Source: Natronorubrum daqingense (GTDB taxonomy: Archaea > Halobacteriota > Halobacteria > Halobacteriales > Natrialbaceae). From it: 64,000 bases of DNA. Below are positions 9,106 through 18,825 of this stretch, piece by piece. The position numbers and the translations under genes were made by a program. Location: the NCBI RefSeq assembly GCF_001971705.1, contig NZ_CP019327.1:1364001-1428000 (forward strand). Reading direction: 5' to 3'. The notes under the pieces were generated by a model that had not been told where the DNA came from, searched no databases, and was given only the letters and a program-made list of their open reading frames with translations. How positions within the stretch are numbered: the first letter of the stretch is position 1; each line of letters begins with the position of its first letter.

Positions 9106-10866
9106 TTAGAACCCGATCGCCTGTCCATCCCGTCGTGGATCGGAACCGCCGATCAACGTTCCATCCGAATCGCGGTAGATGAACTGTGCGCCACCGAAGT
9201 GATTCGCATCCGGTTCGAAGTACTCCGACTCAAGGACGATTTCGTGGCCTCGCTCGCGCAACGAGTCGACGGTCTCCTCGGGCAGTCGCGTCGTCTCGAG
9301 GGCGACCTCGTGGCCGTCCTCGAATCTAAATCGGGGAACGTCGATCGCTGCCTGGGGGTTCAACCCGGACTCGAACGTGTTAGCCAGCAACTGGAGGTGT
9401 CCCTGTGGCATCATCGATCCACCCATGACGCCGAACGAAGCACGAAACTCGCCGTTCTCGGCGAGCATGCCGGGGATGAGCGTGTGGAACGGACGCTTTC
9501 TCGGTTCGATCGCGTTCGGGTCCGCCGAGTCGAGACTAAACTCTGTCGCGTGGTTTTGGAGCGTGAAGCCGCCGACGACGAGGCCACTGCCGAAGGGCTT
9601 GTAGCCGCTGGTGAGCATCGAGACGGCGTTTCCGTTCCGGTCGACGACGGTGAGATAGACCGTATTCGAATTCGGTGTGTCGCCGGCCTCGGGTTCGTAC
9701 TCCCCGACCGACTCGCCGATCTCTGTTGCACGCTCGCGAGCGTACGCTTCGTCGAGTTTCGACTCGAGCGGGACGTCCGCGTCGAGTGGGTCCCCGAGGT
9801 ACTCCTCGGCGTCCGTGAAGGCGATTTTGATCGCTTCGATCAGTTTGTGGAGTCGGTCTGGATCGGTCGGTTCGTCGGGCAACTCGAGGTGCTCGACGAT
9901 GTTCAACGCCTCGAGTGCGACGACGCCGATCGTGTTGGGTGGGTGTTCGAGTACCTCGTACCCCTGGTATTCCGTGCTGATCGGGTCGTTCCAGTTGCTC
10001 TCGAACCCCTCCAGGTCCTCGAGTTCGAGTAACCCATCGTGTTCTTGCACGCGATTGACGATCTGTTGTCCTAACTGCCCTCCGTACATCGTCTCAATGC
10101 CCTCGTTTGCAATTCGCTCGAGCGATTCCGCGAGCGCGCGATTCGTGAAGACGGATTCGGGAGGCAGCGTTTCACCGTTCTCGAGGTAGGTCTCTCGAAA
10201 CGACTCGAACGAGGCGACTCTCGGCGCGGCGGCTTCCCACTGGGTGGCGATGTACTCGGTGATCGGGACGCCGTCCCTGGCGTGTTGAATCGCTGGCTGA
10301 AGCACGTCGGCGAACGGGAGGTCCCCGTAGCGATCCGACAGCCGATAGAGCCCGTCGACGACGCCGGGGACCGTTACAGATAGTGGCCCTTCGGACGGAA
10401 TACTCGGAGACGCGTCCCCGTCCGTCTCGTCAATTTTCTCGCGATAGGTTTCGACGTCGGCGGCGGCCGGTGCGTAGCCCGTTCCGTTGAGCGCCTTGTA
10501 CTCGCCGTCGAAGTGCGTGAGCGCGACGACATCGCCGCCGAGCGTGGTCATGTGTGGTTCGACGAACGCGAGTTCGGCCGCGACGGCGACGGCCGCATCG
10601 GCCGCGTTTCCACCGTTCTGAAGGACGCGAACCCCCGTCTCTGCCGCCAGTGGATGGCTCGTCGCGACCATTCCGTTTCGGGCCATGACGGCCGAGCGAC
10701 GGCCGATAAACTGCCACGGGTACTCGAATTCACCCGTCGAAGACGGACTATACTCGTTGCGTTCGGCGGCCCCGATACCACTCCCACCCGGTGCGTTGGC
10801 CCCGATAACACCGGTTACTGCCGTTTCAGAACCGAATCGCTCGAGGAACGTCCGTCTGTTTGTCAC
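9106..10866 (-). CDS. ggt: Gamma-glutamyltransferase with Tat-type signal
   Basis: An Ntn-hydrolase of about 586 residues that cleaves or transfers gamma-glutamyl groups, normally outside the membrane. The likely nucleophile is the Thr in NTVYLTVVD, in the place of the canonical TTHF motif where the proenzyme self-cleaves; GGSMMPQG corresponds to the oxyanion/substrate loop. I prefer the GTG at 10866, which gives a compact Tat signal (MTNRRTFLERFG) followed by an Ala/Gly-rich segment. The frame runs to 11010 but that part is Ser/Arg-rich and implausible. Haloarchaea use gamma-glutamylcysteine rather than glutathione as their main thiol, so external gamma-glutamyl peptide scavenging is a reasonable role, but inferred. 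Confidence 0.85.
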   Translation of the reverse strand: MTNRRTFLERFGSETAVTGVIGANAPGGSGIGAAERNEYSPSSTGEFEYPWQFIGRRSAVMARNGMVATSHPLAAETGVRVLQNGGNAADAAVAVAAELAFVEPHMTTLGGDVVALTHFDGEYKALNGTGYAPAAADVETYREKIDETDGDASPSIPSEGPLSVTVPGVVDGLYRLSDRYGDLPFADVLQPAIQHARDGVPITEYIATQWEAAAPRVASFESFRETYLENGETLPPESVFTNRALAESLERIANEGIETMYGGQLGQQIVNRVQEHDGLLELEDLEGFESNWNDPISTEYQGYEVLEHPPNTIGVVALEALNIVEHLELPDEPTDPDRLHKLIEAIKIAFTDAEEYLGDPLDADVPLESKLDEAYARERATEIGESVGEYEPEAGDTPNSNTVYLTVVDRNGNAVSMLTSGYKPFGSGLVVGGFTLQNHATEFSLDSADPNAIEPRKRPFHTLIPGMLAENGEFRASFGVMGGSMMPQGHLQLLANTFESGLNPQAAIDVPRFRFEDGHEVALETTRLPEETVDSLRERGHEIVLESEYFEPDANHFGGAQFIYRDSDGTLIGGSDPRRDGQAIGF

Positions 10867-11058
10867 AGCGTCGATACCTGAAGCACCGACTAAACGGTTA
10901 TTGGTGATCGCTCTGTCCGTCTGTGGTGTCTGACACTCTCGTGACGAAGACGAAATTCGGCGACGAGAACGACTGCTGAACAGTCTCTCCTGTTGAGGGT
11001 GGCCCGCCAATCAGAAGAGTCACAACCCCCGCCACGAGCGTCTCACCAACGCCCGCAG

Positions 11059-11838
11059 ATGCTTGGATTTCCGTTCGAACTCACTCTCGTCTTGTTGCTC
11101 GTCTCGATCGCCTTCTTCGCCGGCATCGGAATCACGACGATCGGTCCCGGTGGCATCTTCGTCACCATCGCCCTCTACTCGCTGACGCCGCTCGCCTCGG
11201 GCGAGGTCGCGGGGACCGCCCACGCGACGTTCGTCGTCACCGGTCTCGTCGGTAGCGTCGCCTACCTCTACTCCGGCGAGATGGACACCGGCGAGAGTCG
11301 CGCGATCGCCGTTATTTTGAGCGCCTCGAGTATCGTCGGTGCCCTCGCCGGGGCGTACATCAACTCGTTCGTGCCGCGAGCCGTGTTCGGAATCCTGCTC
11401 GGAGCCGTGTCGATGGCCGTCGGCGCTATTATCCTCTATCGAGAACGACGAGGCTTCACCCCGTTGTACGACCTCGACGCACTCGAGCGACAGGGGCAAC
11501 TCGCGCTCGCGGGTCTCGGCGTGCTTCTTGGCGTCTGTAGCGGCCTGTTGGGGATCGGTGGGCCCGTGTTGGCCGTCCCGGCCCTGGTGTTGATCGGCGT
11601 CCCCATGTTACTCGCCGTCGCCGTCGCGCAGGTCCAGTCGATCTTTATCGCGGCGTTTGCCACCGCAGGGTACGCCTTGCAGGGAGAGGTTATCTTACCA
11701 CTTGCCGTCGCCATCGGCTCTCCGCTGCTCCTCGGCGTCGTCATGGGGTGGAAGATCGCCTATATGATCGAACCGGAACGCCTCAAGGTCGTCCTCGGGG
11801 TCGTCCTCCTCGGCGTCGGTCCGTACCTCGCGCTGTAG
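11059..11838 (+). CDS. TSUP (TauE/SafE) family membrane permease
   Basis: 259 residues, about eight transmembrane helices, with the two-fold repeat of the TSUP family: TIGPGGIF in the first half and LLGIGGPVLAVP in the second are the paired glycine-rich motifs. Family members export or take up sulfite, sulfonates, thiosulfate or other small anions. The ATG at 11059 (MLGFPFELT) places the first helix directly at the N-terminus; an upstream in-frame start would add a charged non-conserved stretch. It is divergent from ggt and no substrate clue is present nearby. Confidence 0.82.
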   Translation: MLGFPFELTLVLLLVSIAFFAGIGITTIGPGGIFVTIALYSLTPLASGEVAGTAHATFVVTGLVGSVAYLYSGEMDTGESRAIAVILSASSIVGALAGAYINSFVPRAVFGILLGAVSMAVGAIILYRERRGFTPLYDLDALERQGQLALAGLGVLLGVCSGLLGIGGPVLAVPALVLIGVPMLLAVAVAQVQSIFIAAFATAGYALQGEVILPLAVAIGSPLLLGVVMGWKIAYMIEPERLKVVLGVVLLGVGPYLAL

Positions 11839-11946
11839 CGCGCGTGTCGACGTGAGATGGTCGTTCAGGCAGTCCGGCCGAGTGTCGGCACCATCGTGCC
11901 AGACACTGAAGTCACTCGCTGTCGATTCTCCGTTCGACTACCGGTT

Positions 11947-12393
11947 ATGCCCACCCGGATCCTTATCCCGTTCGACGACTCCGAACCCGCACGCCAGGCC
12001 CTCGAGTACGCCGTCGACCTCTTTCCCGACGGCGAGTTCGTCGCGTTGACCGTCGTCGACGTGACGACGATGCCGTTCATCCCGAACAGTGCAACCGACG
12101 CGCAAGCTCGTGACCGACTCGAGGAACTCTTCGGAGAATCGGACGAATCCACCTCCGTCGACGATCACCTGCAAACCGCCGAATCGCTCGCGAACGAATT
12201 GGGCGTCGACCTCGAGACGCGAATGCGACTCGGATCGCCGGCCCAAGAAATAGTCGAGTTCGCCGAGACCGAATCGATCGACCACGTGGTGATCGGAAGT
12301 CGCGGCCGCTCCGGTATGCGACGCGTCGTTCTCGGGAGTGTCGCCGAAGTCGTCGTCCGACACTCCCCAGCGCCGGTGACGGTCGTTCGCTAA
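11947..12393 (+). CDS. Universal stress protein UspA family
   Basis: A 148-residue single-domain Usp. The ATP-binding class signature GSRGRSGMRRVVLGSVAE sits near the C-terminus, ending with VVVRHSPAPVTVVR, and the N-terminus begins with the family strand ILIPFDDSE. The start is the ATG at 11947; the frame is open upstream but with no conserved sequence. It follows the TSUP permease by 108 nt, so may or may not be cotranscribed. Role: nucleotide-binding stress response or signalling protein; the specific stress is unknown. Confidence 0.9.
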   Translation: MPTRILIPFDDSEPARQALEYAVDLFPDGEFVALTVVDVTTMPFIPNSATDAQARDRLEELFGESDESTSVDDHLQTAESLANELGVDLETRMRLGSPAQEIVEFAETESIDHVVIGSRGRSGMRRVVLGSVAEVVVRHSPAPVTVVR

Positions 12394-12528
12394 TCGGGAT
12401 TGCTCTCCTGCGTTACTCTCGTAGCGTATCTGTCACTACCTACATTCAGTCCAGAAAAAATCAACAATCGAGATTGTAGGGACAATCGCCAAAATCCACT
12501 TACCACCAGTGCTGGTAGCCACACCCGA

Positions 12529-13776
12529 ATGCTTCCAGTTGTCGCACTTGTGCTCGCGTTCGTCGCACTCGTGATCGTGCTCGAGGTCGTCTCGTACGCC
12601 TCACTCAAACGGATCCCCGCCGTTGCAACGGAAGAGTTTCCGGAGATCGACCGAACGCTGTTGGACAAATTCAGCAGCTACGATCCGGAGTTAGGGTGGT
12701 CTCCACAGCCAAACAGGGAAAAGCAAAAAGACACGGGTGATCACCTCCCTGGCGAAGAAGTTCGCAGCGTCGTCACGTACTCGACCGACGAGTACGGAAG
12801 CCGCGTGTGCGTCCCGAAAGACCGGGACGAAGACGCCGAACTCACCGTTTCGACGTACGGAGATTCGTACTGTTTCTGCAGAGAGGTCGACGACGACGAG
12901 ACGTTTCAACACTATCTCTCGACGGACCTCGACACCCACGTCTCGAACTACGGCGGCGGCAACTACGGTCTCGATCAGGCGCTGATGCGGCTCAAGCGCC
13001 AGTACCCCGACGAAGAGACCGACTACGTGTTCATGGTCGTCACCGCCGCATCGATCGCCAGAATCCTCTCCGTCTGGAAACACTACCAGGAGTTCGGCAA
13101 CATCCTCGCCGTCAAGCCCCGATACGTACTCGAGAACGGCTCGCTCGAGCGCGTCGAGAACCCCGTCCAGGAGAAAGAGGAACTGCTCGACTTGCCGGCC
13201 AAAGCCGACGTCTTGCGGGAGTACGACTTCCACTACGATCACTGGTTCAAACCACACTACGCGACGTTTCCGTACACGTCAGACTTCCTCGATAGGCCAG
13301 AGTACCTTCGGTACGCCCTCTACACGGGAGGGAAGGAACTCGAGCGCCGCGCCGGGCGGTCGGTTCCGGGTGTCGACTTCGATCAGGCACAGACGCAGTC
13401 AGCGCTGCGAATGGAACGCCCTCGCGTCCACTATCACGAACGACTATTCGAGACGCACGAACCACTCTTCGACGCGCAGATCGAGGAGTTCGTCGACTAC
13501 GCGGACGAACAGGAGTTCACGCCGGTGTTCGTGATGGTTCAACAGCTTCGATACGCAACCTACGAGTCTGAACACGGCCCGATATACGGCGACCTGATGG
13601 ACCGACTGGACGAATCGTACGACGACCTCGAGACGATCGACATGGCTCGACACTTAGACCCTGACGACGGCGTCGAGTCGCTGTACGTCGAACGTGGGGA
13701 GGGTGGACACTACAGTCCGGAGACGAATCAACAGATCGCAGACGTGCTGGCTTCGGTGATCGACGAAGAGCCCTGA
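12529..13776 (+). CDS. SGNH/GDSL-like hydrolase domain protein with N-terminal membrane anchor
   Basis: 415 residues. An N-terminal hydrophobic helix (residues ~2-25) is followed by a soluble domain. The motif GDSYCF resembles block I of SGNH hydrolases (nucleophile Ser), NYGGGNYGLDQ resembles the following Gly/Asn oxyanion block, and GGHYSPETNQQIA near the C-terminus resembles the block V His. The pattern is closest to AlgJ/AlgX-type or capsule-cluster SGNH proteins that acetylate or deacetylate polysaccharides, but that is family-level inference. The start ATG at 12529 sits at the beginning of the anchor helix. It lies alone between uspA and an HTH regulator. Confidence 0.65.
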   Translation: MLPVVALVLAFVALVIVLEVVSYASLKRIPAVATEEFPEIDRTLLDKFSSYDPELGWSPQPNREKQKDTGDHLPGEEVRSVVTYSTDEYGSRVCVPKDRDEDAELTVSTYGDSYCFCREVDDDETFQHYLSTDLDTHVSNYGGGNYGLDQALMRLKRQYPDEETDYVFMVVTAASIARILSVWKHYQEFGNILAVKPRYVLENGSLERVENPVQEKEELLDLPAKADVLREYDFHYDHWFKPHYATFPYTSDFLDRPEYLRYALYTGGKELERRAGRSVPGVDFDQAQTQSALRMERPRVHYHERLFETHEPLFDAQIEEFVDYADEQEFTPVFVMVQQLRYATYESEHGPIYGDLMDRLDESYDDLETIDMARHLDPDDGVESLYVERGEGGHYSPETNQQIADVLASVIDEEP

Positions 13777-13854
13777 CGGAGCAATCCATCGTCGAACGTG
13801 CACCGAACGTGGTGTGATAAGGATTTACCACCCCGAGGTGAGACAGTACGGTTG

Positions 13855-14511
13855 ATGGCAGCTGAGGCGACGTTTACGGTTCCGGCAGCGCAGTTCCCAC
13901 TCGGGACGGTTTTCGATCAACTGCCGAGTGTCACGGTCGAACTCGAGCGAATTATTCCCGCACAGGACGTCGTCGTCCCGTACTTCTGGGTCCGCGGGAC
14001 GACGGTCGACGACGTGGAGAACTCGTTCACCGAGCATCCGGGAGTCGAGGACATTCGATTCGTCGATTCCGTCGACGATCAACACCTCCTGCGCGCCGAG
14101 TGGACCCTCGAGTACGACGGCGTATTGCGGGCGATTTCAGAGGGGAACGTGGCGCTCATCGAAGCCGTCGGGACGAGCGACCAGTGGACGTTCGAAACCC
14201 GCGCCGATACCCGACAAGATATCTCGGAGTTCCAGAACCGATGTCGGGAGTACGGTGTCCCGATTCGACTGACGAAGCTACACGCGCTCACGCCACTCGA
14301 GTCCGATATCAGCGGGACGCTCACGGACACACAACTGGAGACCCTGGTGCTCGCGTACGACCGGGGATACTTCAACTCACCTCGCGACGTGACGATGGCG
14401 GAACTCGGAGCCGAACTCGGCATCTCACAGCAAGCCGTGGCGTCTCGCATTCGGCGTGGGCTCGATCAACTCCTCGAGACGACGCTTGCCGACGTCACCT
14501 CGAACGAGTAA
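13855..14511 (+). CDS. Bacterio-opsin activator-type HTH_10 transcriptional regulator
   Basis: 218 residues. A BAT-like sensory domain occupies residues ~1-155, and the C-terminal HTH_10 domain has the usual sequence: LTDTQLETLVLAYDRGYF, then a recognition helix in LGISQQAVASRIRRG. Haloarchaeal genomes carry many paralogues; few have known targets. I chose the ATG at 13855 (MAAEATFTVP), since the strand TFTVP is the normal domain beginning. A frame extension to 13798 exists but looks unrelated. It is followed 88 nt later by a second small regulator on the same strand. Confidence 0.88.
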   Translation: MAAEATFTVPAAQFPLGTVFDQLPSVTVELERIIPAQDVVVPYFWVRGTTVDDVENSFTEHPGVEDIRFVDSVDDQHLLRAEWTLEYDGVLRAISEGNVALIEAVGTSDQWTFETRADTRQDISEFQNRCREYGVPIRLTKLHALTPLESDISGTLTDTQLETLVLAYDRGYFNSPRDVTMAELGAELGISQQAVASRIRRGLDQLLETTLADVTSNE

Positions 14512-14599
14512 CCGGCCCGCCGACACTCCTCCACCGCTTATAAACGAATTGTATTTTCAACAACCACCCTCAACATCGCCGACAGATTTGGCTCATCGT

Positions 14600-14965
14600 A
14601 TGGGTGGAACGCGGATTACTGTTGACACCATATTCGAATTGTGTCGAAGTAGACACCGTCGCCTCGTTCTCGCGAAACTGTCGAATCGATCTCGACCGAT
14701 GACGGTCGACGAACTCACTGCGGTGCTCGTCGAACACGAGCGAACGCAACCGTCCCACTCGTCATCGGCGAACGAATCTGATCGCGTCGCCCTGTCGCTT
14801 CATCACGTCCACCTTCCCAAATTAGCCGCACACGACCTCATCGAATACGACCGCACCGACGGGTATCTCGAGCCGACAGCCACGTTCGACCGCCACGAAT
14901 CCAAGATAACTGCCGTCATCGACGCGACCGAGTCGACGTTCGACACCCCACGAGATTGCCAGTAA
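14600..14965 (+). CDS. DUF7344-type winged-HTH protein
   Basis: 121 residues. It has the haloarchaeal small-regulator pattern: a helix with FELCRSRHRRLVLAKL, a MTVDEL turn, then ALSLHHVHLPKLAAHDLIEYD and a short wing ending EPTATF. Such proteins are DNA-binding winged helices with unknown targets. I chose the ATG at 14600; the frame is open further upstream but that stretch overlaps the previous gene out of phase and looks like noise. Its location after an HTH_10 regulator suggests a small regulatory cluster. Confidence 0.75.
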   Translation: MGGTRITVDTIFELCRSRHRRLVLAKLSNRSRPMTVDELTAVLVEHERTQPSHSSSANESDRVALSLHHVHLPKLAAHDLIEYDRTDGYLEPTATFDRHESKITAVIDATESTFDTPRDCQ

Positions 14966-15159
14966 TCCGTTCCGTCCCACTCGCCTCTCTTGACACACAG
15001 CGTGTCGTCCCGCACAGTCGGATTCGACAGTGCCGAGACGGTCGTTCAGCGCCACGAATCGAAGTCCCTGCTCGAGACCGATTTCTGTGGGCTCGGTGAT
15101 AAACACGTGTCAGTACCCGGGGTGTCGTTGACAGGGGAGAGTGTCGTAGCGATTGTACG

Positions 15160-16161
15160 ATGGAGTGGCTGTATCTGGCTCTGGGAGTGGTCGTGCTCGT
15201 CGCTGTGGTCGTCGATATTCTCTGGACGACGCTCTGGGTCGACGGTGGGTCCGGTCCCCTTTCAGCGCGGTTGACCACGTGGACCTGGCGTGGTCTCCGG
15301 CGAGTGAGCAGTGATCACCCACTGGGGTTGAGTCTCGCCGGCCCATTGATCCTCGCGTTGACGCTCGCGATGTGGATCGCGTTACTGTGGCTCGGATGGA
15401 CGTTGCTCTTCGCCGGTGACGAAACCGCGCTCGTCAGCACCCACACCGGCGATCCAGCGGACTGGTCCGGACGGTTCTACTACGTCGCGTACACGATGTT
15501 TACGAACGGGAACGGCGACTACACCCCGACGACAGGAGCGTGGGAAATCGCGAGTTCGCTGACGACCGCGACGGGGATGGCGTTCGTGACGCTCGGCGTC
15601 TCATACATCCTCACCGTGCTCGGTGCCGTCTCCGAAAAACGCTCGTTCGCGAGCGACGTCACCGGCCTCGGCGAGCGAAGCGAAGCCTTCGTTCGCGCCG
15701 GGTGGACCGACGAGGACGAATTTTCCGGGCTGGACCTCCCACTCGAGTCGCTGTCGGCCCAACTCTCCGTCCTCGCCGATCAGCACAAGGCGTACCCGAT
15801 TCTCCACTACTACCACAGCGAACGCCCCTCTCGAGCCTCCGCGATGGCCGTCCCCATCTTCGACGAGGCGCTGACCATCTTCCGCCACGGCGTCAGCGAG
15901 GAGCACCAACCGAATCCGACGTTAGTCGAGAACGCTCGCTCGAGCGTCGATAGCTACCTGGATACGCTCGACACGGCGTTCATCGACCCCGCCGACGAGG
16001 TGCCGCCACCACCCGCTCTCGAGCGCGTTCGCGAGGAACAGATTCGGACCGCCGCCGACGGCGAGTTCGAGTCGGCCCTCGATGACCTCTCTATGCGCCG
16101 TCGAAAGCTCCTCGGCGTAGTCCGCGCCGATGCGTGGTACTGGCCGCCACTCGAGGAGTGA
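15160..16161 (+). CDS. Two-pore-helix type ion channel (Ion_trans_2-like) with variant filter
   Basis: 333 residues. Transmembrane helices lie at about 3-23 and 53-80, then a pore loop, then a helix at about 130-155. The pore loop contains TNGNGDYTP (residues 115-123), aligned with the potassium filter TVGYGDxxP, so the central aromatic is replaced by Asn118. The C-terminal ~180 residues are soluble and acidic and contain no recognisable RCK/TrkA domain. The ATG at 15160 begins directly with a hydrophobic helix. Selectivity for potassium cannot be assumed. Its stop codon lies inside a short tandem duplication. Confidence 0.72.
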   Translation: MEWLYLALGVVVLVAVVVDILWTTLWVDGGSGPLSARLTTWTWRGLRRVSSDHPLGLSLAGPLILALTLAMWIALLWLGWTLLFAGDETALVSTHTGDPADWSGRFYYVAYTMFTNGNGDYTPTTGAWEIASSLTTATGMAFVTLGVSYILTVLGAVSEKRSFASDVTGLGERSEAFVRAGWTDEDEFSGLDLPLESLSAQLSVLADQHKAYPILHYYHSERPSRASAMAVPIFDEALTIFRHGVSEEHQPNPTLVENARSSVDSYLDTLDTAFIDPADEVPPPPALERVREEQIRTAADGEFESALDDLSMRRRKLLGVVRADAWYWPPLEE

Positions 16162-16194
16162 TTGAGCTGGTACTCGAGGAGTGATTGGGTTGGT
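16149..16194 (+). repeat. 23-bp tandem duplication across the channel gene stop codon
   Basis: Two adjacent 23-bp units (16149-16171 and 16172-16194) differ at only two positions. The first contains the end of the channel gene including its TGA (16159-16161). The second copy recreates the same codons and stop downstream, so the protein is unaffected. It looks like a recent slippage or duplication event. Confidence 0.85.
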
Positions 16195-16341
16195 ACCTGG
16201 GGATAAATCGCGCTTTTCGAGTCCCTCACACGAGTTACCCGGCCAACAGGAACGCACCGTCCGCCGCCCAACGTCGTCGCCGCATTCACTTTCACTCCGG
16301 TAACACACAGCTTTTAGCCCCGCCGTTAGTATGGAGGGACA

Positions 16342-18825
16342 ATGACGTCGTTTCAGTCGACACTCGAGGACGAGGGGGGGATCGCGGAGGAGTTGGCCGA
16401 GAGCCAGCAGGCGATCTCGATCGCCGAGTTCTTCGAGAAGAACAAGCACATGCTCGGCTTCGACAGCGGCGCTCGAGGCCTCGTCACGGCCGTCAAAGAA
16501 GCCGTCGACAACGCCTTGGACGCCGCCGAAGAGGCGGGTATTCTCCCGGATATCTACGTCGAAATCGAGGAAGCGGGCGACTACTATCGATTGATCGTCG
16601 AAGACAACGGGCCCGGAATTACGAAGGAATCGCTCCCCAAAGTGTTCGGGAAGCTCCTCTACGGGTCTCGGTTCCACGCCCGCGAACAATCTCGCGGACA
16701 ACAGGGGATCGGGATCTCTGCGGCCGTGCTCTACTCTCAACTCACCAGCGGGAAACCGGCGAAGATCACGAGTCGGCCACAGGGGGCGAGTGACGCCCAG
16801 TACTTCGAACTCATCGTCGACACCGACTCGAACGAACCGGAGATCAGCATCGACGAGACCACCTCCTGGGACCGCCCACACGGCACCCGGATCGAACTCG
16901 AGATGGAGGGGAACATGCGCGCCCGCAGCCAGCTTCACGACTACATCAAACACACCGCCGTCGTGAACCCCCACGCGCGTCTCGAACTGCGCGAGCCACA
17001 GGAGCACTTCAAGTTCGAGCGGGCGACGGACCAACTCCCCGAGGAAACGGAGGAGATTCGCCCGCACCCCCACGGGGTCGAACTCGGTACCGTGATGAAG
17101 ATGCTGTCGGCGACCGACTCGCAGACGGCTTCCGGCTTCCTCCAAGAAGAGTTCACCCGCGTCGGCAAGAAGACCGCCGAGTCGGTCATCGACGAGTTCC
17201 GCGATCGGCACTTCGGCCGCGAGATGCGCTGGCGTCCGCCTGCCGGCCACGAATCGATCGATATCGAAGCGGCGATCACCGAGGCGACGGCGAACAAAGG
17301 TGCCGACGCGACGGCCGCCTTCGCCGAACAGATCGCAACCGGCGTCGGTGATACCGACCGAATCGCCCACCACGAACTACACGAGGTCGTCGAGACGGCC
17401 GCCGATACCGTCGCGGACGAACACGGAACGACGTTCGGTGACACCGTTCGCGAGAACGCCCTCGAGGTCGTCTGGAACACGCTGATCGACGCCCGCGAGG
17501 ACGACTCCGCCGGCGAGGATGCCGAGGACGCCGACGACGCTCAGTCGCGACTCGTCGCGGACCTCTACGAACTCACCGACGACGCGACGAGCACCCGAAA
17601 AGACGACGAGGTGATTCACGCCTTCGCCGAACGCCTCGCCGCGAAATTCGAGGACGAACACGCGGGGGACGGCGACGGTCGTAACGTCCGACACCGCCTC
17701 TCCCGACGCGACCTTCGCGACCACGTCGATCGCGCTGCGGAACTCACCGAAGAGTACGACGACGTCACCTTCGGCGACACCGCACGCGAGAACGTGACCG
17801 AGGCCATCTGGGATCTCATGGTCACCGTTCCGGACGACCCGCCGCTCGTCCGCGAGTTCAACGGCGACCGCGACGCGAGCAGCGACCTCGTCGAGGGAAT
17901 GCGCTCGACTGACATTATGGCTCCGCCGACTCGCTGTCTCGCCCCTATCACCGAGGATCTCATCTCTGCCGGCCTCGAGAAGGAGTTCGACGCCGACTTC
18001 TACTCCTCTGCGACTCGAGACGCCGAAGTTCACGGCGGTGACCCGTTCATCGTCGAAGCCGGGATCGCCTACGGCGGCGACCTCGAGGCCGACGGAAGCG
18101 TGGACGTCATGCGGTTTGCGAACCGCGTCCCGCTGGTCTACCAACGCGGTGCGTGTGCGACGACCGACGTCGTCAAAGCTATCGGGTGGCGAAATTACGG
18201 GCTCGATCACCCCGGGGGCTCCGGCCTGCCAAACGGCCCGGCCGTCATCATGGTCCACGTCGCCTCGACGAACGTTCCGTTCACGAGCGAGTCGAAAGAC
18301 GCCGTCGCGAACGTTCCCGAGATGGAAGACGAGATCGAACTGGCGATTCGGGAGGCTGCACGCGAACTCAAGAGTTACCTCAACAAACGCCGCTCGATGG
18401 AACAACGCCGGAAGAAGCAGAACGTCCTCGGCAAGATTCTGCCTGAGATGGCGACGAAGGTCGCCGAGGTAACCGGACGCGACGAACCCGACATCGACGA
18501 CGCCATCGCCCGAATCATGAACAACGTCCTCGTCGAGCGCTCGGTGAGCGAAAACGGGACCAGTCAATCCGTCTCCGTCACCATCGAGAACAACTCGAAT
18601 ACGAGCGAATCGCTCGAAATCACCGAAATTGTTACGGCCGAACCGACGACGATTCCCGACGACGCCAGCGTCGTCGAGATGGACGGCGAGTGGTTCCTCA
18701 AGTGGGAACCGGACGTCTCGAGTGGTGAGGAAGCCACACTCGAGTACGAAGTGGCCGACGACGCATCGTACGACCTCGACGTGAAGGGTGTCGAAGCGGA
18801 GAAACTGACGGTGAGTGACCAATGA
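16342..18825 (+). CDS. top6B: DNA topoisomerase VI subunit B
   Basis: 827 residues. The ATPase subunit of the A2B2 type IIB enzyme that relaxes and decatenates DNA. The GHKL motifs are [17 protein letters not shown] and [10 protein letters not shown] in the first 145 residues. An H2TH and transducer domain follow, and an extra C-terminal beta domain (after ~730) has Ig-like character. The protein is much longer than the ~530-residue Sulfolobus subunit because of an acidic insert at ~340-510 containing two related copies of an ~35-residue segment (near 343-380 and 460-493), each with FGDT-x-REN. It overlaps top6A by 4 nt (ATGA). Confidence 0.97.
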   Translation: MTSFQSTLEDEGGIAEELAESQQAISIAEFFEKNKHMLGFDSGARGLVTAVKEAVDNALDAAEEAGILPDIYVEIEEAGDYYRLIVEDNGPGITKESLPKVFGKLLYGSRFHAREQSRGQQGIGISAAVLYSQLTSGKPAKITSRPQGASDAQYFELIVDTDSNEPEISIDETTSWDRPHGTRIELEMEGNMRARSQLHDYIKHTAVVNPHARLELREPQEHFKFERATDQLPEETEEIRPHPHGVELGTVMKMLSATDSQTASGFLQEEFTRVGKKTAESVIDEFRDRHFGREMRWRPPAGHESIDIEAAITEATANKGADATAAFAEQIATGVGDTDRIAHHELHEVVETAADTVADEHGTTFGDTVRENALEVVWNTLIDAREDDSAGEDAEDADDAQSRLVADLYELTDDATSTRKDDEVIHAFAERLAAKFEDEHAGDGDGRNVRHRLSRRDLRDHVDRAAELTEEYDDVTFGDTARENVTEAIWDLMVTVPDDPPLVREFNGDRDASSDLVEGMRSTDIMAPPTRCLAPITEDLISAGLEKEFDADFYSSATRDAEVHGGDPFIVEAGIAYGGDLEADGSVDVMRFANRVPLVYQRGACATTDVVKAIGWRNYGLDHPGGSGLPNGPAVIMVHVASTNVPFTSESKDAVANVPEMEDEIELAIREAARELKSYLNKRRSMEQRRKKQNVLGKILPEMATKVAEVTGRDEPDIDDAIARIMNNVLVERSVSENGTSQSVSVTIENNSNTSESLEITEIVTAEPTTIPDDASVVEMDGEWFLKWEPDVSSGEEATLEYEVADDASYDLDVKGVEAEKLTVSDQ

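Noticed and set aside
15922-17373. A 483-codon minus-strand frame across the channel end and top6B start
   Set aside because: Antisense to well-supported top6B and channel genes with no recognisable domain.
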